NCBI GenBank assembly: GCA_913062915.1
Contig: CAJXWH010000002.1
Span: 1-47,291 of the forward strand
Reading direction: 5' to 3'
Source of the DNA: an uncultured Acidiferrobacteraceae bacterium
Lineage (GTDB): Bacteria; Pseudomonadota; Gammaproteobacteria; Arenicellales; UBA868
DNA length: 47,291 bases
The translations under genes and the position numbers were made by a program. Positions within the stretch are counted from its first letter, which is position 1. The number at the start of each line of letters is the position of its first letter. Under the pieces are notes generated by a model. The model had not been told where the DNA came from and made no database searches. It saw nothing but the letters and a program-made list of their open reading frames with translations. Positions 18,464 through 26,603 of this stretch are shown here, piece by piece.

Positions 18464-19782
18464 GGGGTGCTTTCCTCGCTCTTCGACTTTGTCTTTTTCT
18501 TTTTTGGCGGAGGCGGCGGTAAAGGCCGCCAGTCCTTCGCCGAACAGCCATCTTCCCAGCCTCTATAGTAATGTTTCGGGTCTAGATTCCCGATGGCCTC
18601 GCGTTCCAAATGTGTCGGCATGAGCGCCGGCAAGGGTCGGTTGCGCTTGTAGCGGGAAAGCCGAACCAGGAGCTCTTTTGACTTTGGCGCCTCGTCCAGT
18701 TCCTTGGTTTCTACCCAGCCCGCTTCAAGCAGTGCCTGCCAGGCGCGGTGCCCGGCCTCGGTTCGAATGACGGTAAAGGTCCATCCGTTGAGTCCAATAC
18801 CACCCAGCCCGATGTCCGCGTTATCTGCTGCGTAATCCATACAGTAAAGACAGGCAGGTCGGGCAAACTTACCAAAGGCCTTCAGTGACCGTGTTTCTTC
18901 ACGTCCATCGCGCAGCTTAATTTCGAGTCGCCCCTTAATATTGATGTTCGTAATATCCCGTTTCGGAACACCCAGATCCTCGGCCAGCCAATCGATGCCT
19001 GCCTCTGTGAAGGCCTCCGAACAGAACAGGCCGATGACCAGCACGATGTTCTTGCGATACCACTCGGCCACATCCAGCCGAATACTCGAGAACTGCTGCT
19101 GGCGCACGCCGTCTACCTGGCAAGGTACGCCGACGACCGCGAGCGGCGCGATGCCTTGTTCCATCGCCTCGACCAGCGCCAGGGTATTCGGCTGATATGA
19201 ATAACGGGAACGGGCGCTGACGAGTACCTCTTCGGGCGTGGTCGCCAATTGTGCATAGCCCATCTGCGGGTTGTCGGGGTCTTCGTTGCCTACCACAACC
19301 CCTTTGAACGCTCCAGTCTGCATGCCATGTATGGCGAGTGCTGAACAGATACCCCCATCCTGCCCCTCATTCAGGATGTATTCCCGGGTCGTCCTCGCGA
19401 GTACAGCATAGGCGTAAGGCCCGAATCCATCGTCGATACTCGGTTCGCGCAACTGCATCTGCCGGGGTAGATCCGTGTCGGTCGGACGCAGCACCGGACA
19501 GGCATCAACGCACAACTCGCAAAAAACACAGGCACTGTTTCGCGAGTCCTGTGGTTTCTCGTTGACGTAATCGAATACGTCGACCGGACAGATGGTGAGG
19601 CAAGCTGCACAACCGATGCATTTGCCGGGATTGACAACCTCTTCCATGAGAAAGTCAACCGCCTTGAAACCCCCTCGGTTGTACTCGGAGCGCCAGGCAT
19701 AAGCCCACTCGTTTGGGTTGGCGCCCTCCTCAAGCAACCTGTGGTAACGCCTTTGCACCTCTTTTGTTAAATCCTGAGTCAT
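18460..19782 (-). CDS. coenzyme F420 hydrogenase/dehydrogenase beta subunit family protein (FrhB-like) with N-terminal 2x[4Fe-4S] ferredoxin domain
   Basis: CIGCAACLTICP and CVFCELCVDACP; NEGQDGGICSALAIHGMQTG; VVGVPCQVDGVR; ACLYCMDYAADNADIGLGGIG, all FrhB_N/FrhB_C type motifs. Confidence 0.88.
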   Translation of the reverse strand: MTQDLTKEVQRRYHRLLEEGANPNEWAYAWRSEYNRGGFKAVDFLMEEVVNPGKCIGCAACLTICPVDVFDYVNEKPQDSRNSACVFCELCVDACPVLRPTDTDLPRQMQLREPSIDDGFGPYAYAVLARTTREYILNEGQDGGICSALAIHGMQTGAFKGVVVGNEDPDNPQMGYAQLATTPEEVLVSARSRYSYQPNTLALVEAMEQGIAPLAVVGVPCQVDGVRQQQFSSIRLDVAEWYRKNIVLVIGLFCSEAFTEAGIDWLAEDLGVPKRDITNINIKGRLEIKLRDGREETRSLKAFGKFARPACLYCMDYAADNADIGLGGIGLNGWTFTVIRTEAGHRAWQALLEAGWVETKELDEAPKSKELLVRLSRYKRNRPLPALMPTHLEREAIGNLDPKHYYRGWEDGCSAKDWRPLPPPPPKKKKTKSKSEESTP

Positions 19783-19795
19783 TCTTTAGTCTGGA

Positions 19796-20131
19796 TTAGA
19801 GCGCGGTTCCGATTTCTGGCAAGAGAAGAAACTTCAAAAGAACCATGGTTATGCCTGGGCACGAAATAAGTGCACCCATCGGAAAGGCCCCACGCAATTT
19901 CCCAAGCGCGAACAATACCAGATTTACTTTCTTATCAAGGCCGGCGGCCACCGAAATCGGCACAACCAGCGTGCTGTTGCGTTTCCCGGTTGAGTCCAGC
20001 GCTACCCCTTTGAATTCGGCCAACGTTGTGAAGCGCTCGTGATCGGTCACAGCAGTGGCACAGGACCACAGTCGACAAGCCGGCACCGAACCCGTCACGA
20101 TAGCAGCGTAAGCGGGCCTGCCTTTGCTCAT
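19796..20131 (-). CDS. hypothetical protein
   Basis: 111 aa ATG ORF exactly filling the gap between the FrhB-like and LLM genes on the same strand; no family recognised. Confidence 0.35.
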   Translation of the reverse strand: MSKGRPAYAAIVTGSVPACRLWSCATAVTDHERFTTLAEFKGVALDSTGKRNSTLVVPISVAAGLDKKVNLVLFALGKLRGAFPMGALISCPGITMVLLKFLLLPEIGTAL

Positions 20132-20137
20132 GGACGG

Positions 20138-21115
20138 TTACATTGCCGGGCCGATGACGTCGGCAAAGTACTGCATGCTGTCGAGTGACTGCTCCAGCGT
20201 GTCCCGCTGGAAATTTAGCATCAGACCCTGTACGCCGGACTCGGCGAGTGCAGCGACATCCTCGGCGATCTGTTCGACCGTCCCGCTCAGCAGTTGGCGG
20301 CTGCCATCATCAAGGGTCAGAGTCTTTGTCTCATCGAACCACAGCGCACAGTACACCAGCGAGATGCTCGCCGGATCACGGTTCTCTTCGGTCGCAATTT
20401 CGCCCAGTCGCCTGACAGCGCTGACAAACTGCCCGATCGAGCCCAGTGGGTAACGGGGGTTGTTGCCGATTGGGTACCAGGTATCCCCGTACCGCGCCGC
20501 GCGTCGCAACGCTGGGCCGCTCTCACCACCGATCCATATCGGCGGATACGGTTTCTGCCGTGGCTTGGGGAGAAAGCTGATGTTCTGGAACCGGACGAAC
20601 TCACCTTCGAACGCCGGATCGTCCTCGGTCCATAGTATTTTAAATGCCCGCAGGTACTCGTCGGTCACCCGCCCACGCTGGTCGAATGGCGGCGCACCGA
20701 GTGCCTCGAATTCTTCCCGCATCCAGCCGGCGCCAACACCGAGTGTCATTCGCCCATGCGAAAGCACATCGATAGTTGCTACGAGCTTGGCGGTTTCCAC
20801 CGCCCCACGGTGCGGTATCACCGTAATCGATGTCACCAGTCGGATCTTCCCGGTCAGTGCAGCAAGGAAGGACAGCACACTAAACTGGTCGAAACAAAAT
20901 CCCGATGCGGAACCCGGAAACTCACCCGACGCACTATAGGGATAGCGCGAGTCGATTCTCCGAGGCACCACGATATGATCGGGTACGGCAAGGTAAGCAA
21001 AGCCGAGTTCGTCCGCGCGCCGTGCTAATTGTCCGATCGATTCCGGTTCTGCCAGCGGCCCACGCGTAGGAATAGTCATTCCAATGTCCATGTTGATCTC
21101 CTCGCTGTTGGCCAT
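20138..21115 (-). CDS. LLM class (putative F420-dependent) flavin/deazaflavin oxidoreductase
   Basis: ADELGFAYLAVPDHIVVP, ATIDVLSHGRMTLGVGAGWMREEFEALG, KPYPPIWIGGESGPALRRAARYGDTWYP. Confidence 0.92.
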   Translation of the reverse strand: MANSEEINMDIGMTIPTRGPLAEPESIGQLARRADELGFAYLAVPDHIVVPRRIDSRYPYSASGEFPGSASGFCFDQFSVLSFLAALTGKIRLVTSITVIPHRGAVETAKLVATIDVLSHGRMTLGVGAGWMREEFEALGAPPFDQRGRVTDEYLRAFKILWTEDDPAFEGEFVRFQNISFLPKPRQKPYPPIWIGGESGPALRRAARYGDTWYPIGNNPRYPLGSIGQFVSAVRRLGEIATEENRDPASISLVYCALWFDETKTLTLDDGSRQLLSGTVEQIAEDVAALAESGVQGLMLNFQRDTLEQSLDSMQYFADVIGPAM

Positions 21116-21176
21116 CGACGATTCGCAGGCATTCTAACGTACTCGCTCTGTCGCGCCCTGAACGGACTCCTCAGGC

Positions 21177-21348
21177 CGATCGGTATCTGGTGATCGGCAT
21201 CGCATTGGCGGCTCGCGGGGACCAATTCAATTGTCCCCGTTCCACCGGTGATACCGATCGTTACCCGGTGCCCACGGGTTAACGATCAGATTAAGGTGAC
21301 TCAGCCGTTGCTACCAACGACCGATCTGTAGAACTCATCAGAACAGAT
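21177..21348. repeat. cluster of inverted repeats / candidate structured RNA between two LLM genes
   Basis: CGATCGGTATC (21177-87)/GATACCGATCG (21250-60); CGGGGAC (21216-22)/GTCCCCG (21233-39); GATCGTTACCCG (21256-67)/CGGGTTAACGATC (21275-87); CGTTG (21306-10)/CAACG (21315-19); ATCTGT (21324-29)/ACAGAT (21343-48). Confidence 0.55.
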
Positions 21349-21356
21349 GTCACCGA

Positions 21357-22196
21357 TCATGCAGTCAGCAATTCGGTGTACTGATCCAGCAGCGGCATTA
21401 CCACGTCCTGCCCTTCCGATGGCAGGGCCAGCAAAACCCGCAGGACCCCAGCTTCCCGGCACTTCTCAAGGTAGTGCTCTTCCGGCGGAGCCCTGAACAC
21501 ACTGACCGAGATGGAATCCATGTCCCGACCTGCTTCATCGGCATAAACGCGTAATTCGTCCATGCCGGCACCCGGATCAGTCATCTTATTTCCGCGCGGG
21601 AGCCAACCATCGCAAAACTCCACGATCCGCCGCAGGCTGTATTTGGTCTCGCCGCCCAACAAGACCGGAGGATACGGTTTCTGCACCGGCTTCGGCCACG
21701 ACCAGACAGGATCAAAGTGCGTGAATGCCCCATCGTAGGCAGCCTCTTCCTCGGTCCAAATTGTCTGCATGGCTTTCACATGGTCGACCATGACGCGAAA
21801 GCGGTCATCGAACGCAATACCATGGTTCTCAATCTCGTCCTGGTTCCATCCCGCACCGATGCCGAACTCAAACCGTCCACCGGAAAGCACATCCAGGCTG
21901 GCCACAGCTTTGGCCGTCACGATCGGGTCACGTTGACTCACCAGGCAGATTCCGGTACCAACGCGAAGCGTCCGGGTCGCCGCGGCAGCTGCTGACAAGA
22001 CGACAAAAGGATCGAGGCAGTTGGCATACTCCCGGGGCAGCGGTTCACCGCCAGGAAATGGCGTTCGCCTGCTCACGGGAATATGCGTGTGCTCTGGGAC
22101 AAACAGCGACTCGAAGCCCCGGTCTTCCAGCGCCCGGGCAAGATCGACGACGGAAATTGAGTATTTTGTTGGAAAAATGTACACACCTATCTTCAT
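21357..22196 (-). CDS. LLM class (putative F420-dependent) oxidoreductase
   Basis: LEDRGFESLFVPEHTHIP, LDVLSGGRFEFGIGAGWNQDEIENHG, KPYPPVLLGGETKYSLRRIVEFCDGWLP. Confidence 0.92.
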   Translation of the reverse strand: MKIGVYIFPTKYSISVVDLARALEDRGFESLFVPEHTHIPVSRRTPFPGGEPLPREYANCLDPFVVLSAAAAATRTLRVGTGICLVSQRDPIVTAKAVASLDVLSGGRFEFGIGAGWNQDEIENHGIAFDDRFRVMVDHVKAMQTIWTEEEAAYDGAFTHFDPVWSWPKPVQKPYPPVLLGGETKYSLRRIVEFCDGWLPRGNKMTDPGAGMDELRVYADEAGRDMDSISVSVFRAPPEEHYLEKCREAGVLRVLLALPSEGQDVVMPLLDQYTELLTA

Positions 22197-22202
22197 TGCG
22201 AG

Positions 22203-22211
22203 TCACCTCCT
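22203..22211 (-). promoter_or_regulatory. strong Shine-Dalgarno (AGGAGGTGA) for the LLM gene at 21357..22196
   Basis: Plus strand TCACCTCCT at 22203-22211, 6 nt upstream of the start codon. Confidence 0.65.
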
Positions 22212-22450
22212 CTATTCAATCGTTTAAATTTACCTAAGTCTAACTTGCGAGGGATCCCGGCGACTCTCGAAACCAAAGGCGGGCATTTCCAGCCACCTTT
22301 GCACACATCGAGGCAGACCACATTTCATGGATATCCATTCGGCCATCTTCTAGAATTCAAATGAATCACCGCTACCGGGTCAGTAGACCGGCGTTTCGCT
22401 GTAACTTACGTGGTGAACCAGTATTGTTGCCTTAAAAAAGGAATGCATTC

Positions 22451-23275
22451 GTGTCTTTTGTCAACCTTGCAACCGGAATCAAGATGTACTACGAGATTGA
22501 GGGACAAGGGGAACCCTTGTTGCTGATCATGGGTACCGCTGCGGACCACAATACCTGGTCTGCACAGGTCTCAGCATACCGTAACCACTACACGGTAATC
22601 ACATATGACGCACGAGGAACGGGTCAATCCACCCACCCTCAGGGCAAAGAGGAATACTCGATGCAGATTCTCGCTGAAGATGCAGCGGCGCTACTGGACG
22701 AGTTGGACATTAGTCGAGCCCACGTGAGTGGCTTGTCCCTCGGCAGTGCTACGGCCCAGGAACTGGCCATCAATCATCCAGACAAGGTGGCATCACTACA
22801 GCTGCATGGAACGTGGGGATTCTCGGACGAGTGGTTCGTCCGCATGATCGATACAAATGAGTATCCGGTACTGCGGGGTGATTTCGAGATGTATATTCGT
22901 ACCGCGCTGCTGTGGGTAGCGAGTCCAGCGTTCATCAATGACCAGTCGGATGATGTCTCTGCTTTCGAGAGGGGGTTCATCCTCGAAAACCCGTATCCTC
23001 CCTCTAGACACGGAATGTTGGGGCATTTTCACGCAGACAAGACCCACGATGCATTGGATCGGTTAGGTGTCATTACCGCCCCCACCCTCGTTACGTCGGG
23101 TGAGATGGATTGGCAGGTGCCGACACGGTATGGACTCGAGGTACAAAGACGAATACCTGGTGCCGCCATGTACGTCTTCCGTGGCGCCCATTCGAGCCAT
23201 ATCGCTTTCTATGAAATGGCTGACGAGTGGAACGAGTACACACTGGCGTGGCTACAACGCCGGGAAGTGTTGTAA
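22451..23275 (+). CDS. alpha/beta hydrolase
   Basis: VITYDARGTGQSTHP, AHVSGLSLGSATAQELAI (GLSLGS nucleophile elbow), C-terminal GAHSSH. Confidence 0.9.
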   Translation: MSFVNLATGIKMYYEIEGQGEPLLLIMGTAADHNTWSAQVSAYRNHYTVITYDARGTGQSTHPQGKEEYSMQILAEDAAALLDELDISRAHVSGLSLGSATAQELAINHPDKVASLQLHGTWGFSDEWFVRMIDTNEYPVLRGDFEMYIRTALLWVASPAFINDQSDDVSAFERGFILENPYPPSRHGMLGHFHADKTHDALDRLGVITAPTLVTSGEMDWQVPTRYGLEVQRRIPGAAMYVFRGAHSSHIAFYEMADEWNEYTLAWLQRREVL

Positions 23276-23440
23276 GCCGACTGGGCATTCGCCCACCGTG
23301 ACGTCATCCATTGGAACATTGCCCACCGATTTTGAACCATCGATTCGATTCACAATGTCATCACATCGGGTCGTTTCGAATATGGCGAACGTCGCACAGA
23401 TCACATTTTCATCGACTTGAATGAGTGTAAACTGAAGCTA

Positions 23441-23465
23441 ACAATAAACGGATGCAATTTATTGT
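23441..23465. promoter_or_regulatory. operator-like inverted repeat upstream of the XRE regulator
   Basis: ACAATAAA (23441-23448) / TTTATTGT (23458-23465), perfect 8-bp arms, 9-nt spacer, 34 nt before the ATG at 23500. Confidence 0.4.
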
Positions 23466-23499
23466 GATTTTAACTTCATGAGTAGAGGAGATATTGTCA

Positions 23500-23880
23500 A
23501 TGACAAGCGCCGCAAGACGCCTTAAAAAACTTCGTAGCAAAGCCGGCCTCAATCAAAGCCAGCTCGCAAGATCTGTAAATGTCACCCGGGCCGCAGCCTC
23601 GCGGTGGGAACAAGGCGATATTGATTCCATCCTGGCACGAAACGCAATCCGAGTTGCGGACACGCTTGACACCAGCGTTGAATATCTTTTTACCGGAAAA
23701 CAACCATGCACTCAGATCGATGTCGATGCGCTTTCAAGAGCCATCCGAATTGTCGAGCAAGTACTGAAAAATTTGACCCCTAAAGGCAAAGCAACCATTG
23801 TTGCTTTGGTCTACCAATTGATCCTGAATGACCAACCTGTATCAAAAAACGTGGTCCGCCAACTAAAAGAAGCAGCGTAA
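23500..23880 (+). CDS. XRE/HTH_3 family transcriptional regulator
   Basis: LKKLRSKAGLNQSQLARSVNVTRAAASRWEQGDI helix-turn-helix. Confidence 0.85.
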   Translation: MTSAARRLKKLRSKAGLNQSQLARSVNVTRAAASRWEQGDIDSILARNAIRVADTLDTSVEYLFTGKQPCTQIDVDALSRAIRIVEQVLKNLTPKGKATIVALVYQLILNDQPVSKNVVRQLKEAA

Positions 23881-23978
23881 CTTATTCAGCCTGCAAATCC
23901 CTGTCGATGAACCGGGGCTTCATCAGGCCCCGTCCATTCAATGGGGCAATCGAGACAGTCCTTCGACGACGTTTCGAA

Positions 23979-24431
23979 TTAGTGCTCGACGGAAAATTTT
24001 TCTTTAAGAAAAACGATCTTCGCGTTGGATCGTCTCGAAACCTTACCGATATCGAACCTCTCGACGGTTACCGAACTGAGGACAAATGCGCGGCCAGCGA
24101 TTCCTATCAGCTGTATGTCATGGGACACGTCATGCACTTTCCCATCATAGGCGAGCAACGGCCGGCGGGATTTTGAAAAACCCAACACCTCTATAGATTC
24201 GAAAATCTGGTTGTTATATTCCTCGATTTCGTCTGTCGGACACCGTTCTCGGTAATGAGTCCCCTTAAGATCATCTCTTGCAACCAAGTCGTAAAACATT
24301 GAATTGCAGTCCATCAACCTACCATCCAGACTGCTAATCACATACGGGGTATCTAATTCTTCTCCCGGTAGGAGCGGGCCCGCGCGCAGCGCCGACTGTA
24401 GCGACGATATGATACGGCGTTCGATCGACAT
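23979..24431 (-). CDS. PAS-domain-like small protein
   Basis: PYVISSLDGRLMDCNSMFYDLVARDDLKG resembles a PAS core; no output domain seen. Confidence 0.5.
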   Translation of the reverse strand: MSIERRIISSLQSALRAGPLLPGEELDTPYVISSLDGRLMDCNSMFYDLVARDDLKGTHYRERCPTDEIEEYNNQIFESIEVLGFSKSRRPLLAYDGKVHDVSHDIQLIGIAGRAFVLSSVTVERFDIGKVSRRSNAKIVFLKEKFSVEH

Positions 24432-24565
24432 AAGTGTATCTCCCTTGGAGTTGTCTACTTAAAGATTGCAAATGCTAGGATTTATTATTGGCCAGATGTT
24501 AATCATAAACTGAGTTTTTAATTATATTTATAATATTAATCTATAGCTCAACAATATCGCTGTAA

Positions 24566-26521
24566 TCAACCGCGCAAACAATCGGCGTTCTCGATTTCAA
24601 TCGGCTCTATTTGGTCCGCCGGCTCGAATCCCATTACGCGCCCATAAAAATACAACTCTGCCTCAAGCGAGCGCTTAATATTCTTGGCCTGTCGGAATCC
24701 GTGCTGTTCACCTTTGAAAGGCAAGTACGAGAACGGGATACCTTTCTCGCGCAGCGCCGTCGACATGAGTTCGGCCTGCGCGGGGGGCACTATGGCGTCT
24801 TCCAGCCCCTGAAAGATGATCATGGGACAAGACAGCCGTTCCGTGAAGTGAATCGCCGAGCGATCATGATAGAGTTGCGCCGCTTCGGGGTACGGGCCAA
24901 TCAGGCTGTCCAGGTAACGTGACTCGAACTTGTGTGTGTCATTGACTAACGCCTGCAAGTCAGCAATTCCGTAATAGGTGGCACCCGCTGCGAACCGATC
25001 GTAAAACGTCAAGGCGTTGATCGCTGTATAACCACCAGCCGAACTGCCCCGGATCACCAATCGATCGCCATCGACAAGGCCCAGTTCATTCAGATAATCT
25101 GCAGCCGCGATGCAGTCTGCCGTGTCGTAAACGCCCCACATTCCCTTGAGTGCATCGCGATACGACCTCCCGTGACCGGTCGAACCCCGATAATTCACGT
25201 CCACCACAGCGAATCCACGACTGGTCCAGAACTGCACCCGCAAACTCAATTCGGAACCCGCTGCACCGGTCGGCCCTCCATGGGTAATAACAAGAAGAGG
25301 CGGCTTTTCTTTTTCGCTGGCCTTTACTCGCGGGTTGCGCGGCGGGTAGTAGAACGCGTGCGCTTCGGCATTGTCGGTGGTAGGAAACGTAATGGCACGG
25401 GGGTTTGAGATATCATCGGGATTGAGCTCGGGACCATTTGATTTCTTCAAAACGGAACGAGCGCCCGTCACCGAGTGCACAGATATGATCTCAGGTAAAG
25501 ACGTAGGCGAGGCGCCAACGTAAAGGACGCACTCATCGACAGTTGTCACATAGCGGATCGTTGAATGCCCAGACCCCAGTCCGGGCAATTCTCTACCGTC
25601 CGTTTCGAAACGGCGCAACGTTGCCGAGTGGGCCGGGTCAGCCCTAAGCGCCAGTGAGCCGTCGCTGAGGAATCCATAAGCTGAATACCCGAACTGCCAC
25701 GCGGCCTCAGCGTGGTCAACCTCTTCTTCAAGAAAAGTTCGGATCGAATGGCCATCCCAGGCTGTCAGGTTCCACCAACCAGAAGCATCGGAAACAAAAA
25801 ACAAGTCGCCATCTGGAGACCACTCCGGCTGAGCGATGCTCTCTGTTTGGGAGCCGGCGATCCGGATCTCATTTGACAACCATCCATCGCCGTCGAATTC
25901 TGCCACCCACAACACACACCCATCCCAAGGCATATTGGGGTGATCCCAAGACAACCAGCAAATTTTGCTGCCATCTGGGCTGAGTCGCGGCGACGAATAA
26001 AAATCGTGCCCTGACGCCAACACCTGGAGTACGCCTGGTGTGGACGCAGAGATCGCGACAAGATCATTGGTGGGTTCCTGCGTCGGGTGGTGACGCTCCC
26101 GAATACAGCACAACCAATGGCCATCGCCATTGATCGTGAGGTCCGCATACCGATCTCCCCTGGGGATCTCGGGAAGACCCGTGAGCGCTTGCGGCGGCGC
26201 GTTATTCGCGACCCGGTAGATCCGCTGATCTTCCCAGTTGGAAAAATAAATCGTGCCCGACCGGACGGCATAAGCCCCGCCGCCGTATTCATGCACCCCA
26301 GTACGGGCGTTGAATCCCGCAGGATTCTGGTCGCTCTCCTCGCCGTCGACTGACCTGCGGACCACCACGGACCGGCCGGCTTCCGCAGGTCTTCCTTCCA
26401 GCCAGTAGACATTTTCCCCGTCGACTCGAATTTCGCTGAGGCTCAGCCCCCCTGCAACGATAAGGTCAGCGGTGATCGGTGACGCCCACGAACCATAGGG
26501 GGACACGGTCTTTCTCGACAT
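24566..26521 (-). CDS. S9 family prolyl oligopeptidase / acylaminoacyl-peptidase-like
   Basis: GGPTGAAGSELSLRVQFWTSRGFAVVDVNYRGSTGHGRSYRDAL; VIRGSSAGGYTAINAL (GxSxGG); C-terminal GEQHGF. Confidence 0.92.
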   Translation of the reverse strand: MSRKTVSPYGSWASPITADLIVAGGLSLSEIRVDGENVYWLEGRPAEAGRSVVVRRSVDGEESDQNPAGFNARTGVHEYGGGAYAVRSGTIYFSNWEDQRIYRVANNAPPQALTGLPEIPRGDRYADLTINGDGHWLCCIRERHHPTQEPTNDLVAISASTPGVLQVLASGHDFYSSPRLSPDGSKICWLSWDHPNMPWDGCVLWVAEFDGDGWLSNEIRIAGSQTESIAQPEWSPDGDLFFVSDASGWWNLTAWDGHSIRTFLEEEVDHAEAAWQFGYSAYGFLSDGSLALRADPAHSATLRRFETDGRELPGLGSGHSTIRYVTTVDECVLYVGASPTSLPEIISVHSVTGARSVLKKSNGPELNPDDISNPRAITFPTTDNAEAHAFYYPPRNPRVKASEKEKPPLLVITHGGPTGAAGSELSLRVQFWTSRGFAVVDVNYRGSTGHGRSYRDALKGMWGVYDTADCIAAADYLNELGLVDGDRLVIRGSSAGGYTAINALTFYDRFAAGATYYGIADLQALVNDTHKFESRYLDSLIGPYPEAAQLYHDRSAIHFTERLSCPMIIFQGLEDAIVPPAQAELMSTALREKGIPFSYLPFKGEQHGFRQAKNIKRSLEAELYFYGRVMGFEPADQIEPIEIENADCLRG

Positions 26522-26549
26522 CGGCGGCTACGGCAGTTGGAAATAAACG

Positions 26550-26603
26550 TTAGATATGGCGAGTGATACCACCGTCGACGAGAATATTCTGGCCGGTTTT
26601 GTT
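26550..26603 (-). pseudogene. C-terminal remnant of an SDR
   Basis: Minus frame N-K-T-G-Q-N-I-L-V-D-G-G-I-T-R-H-I-stop (TAA at 26552-26550) matches the SDR C-terminal TGQ-x-[IL]-x-VDGG signature; no SDR core adjacent. Confidence 0.6.
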
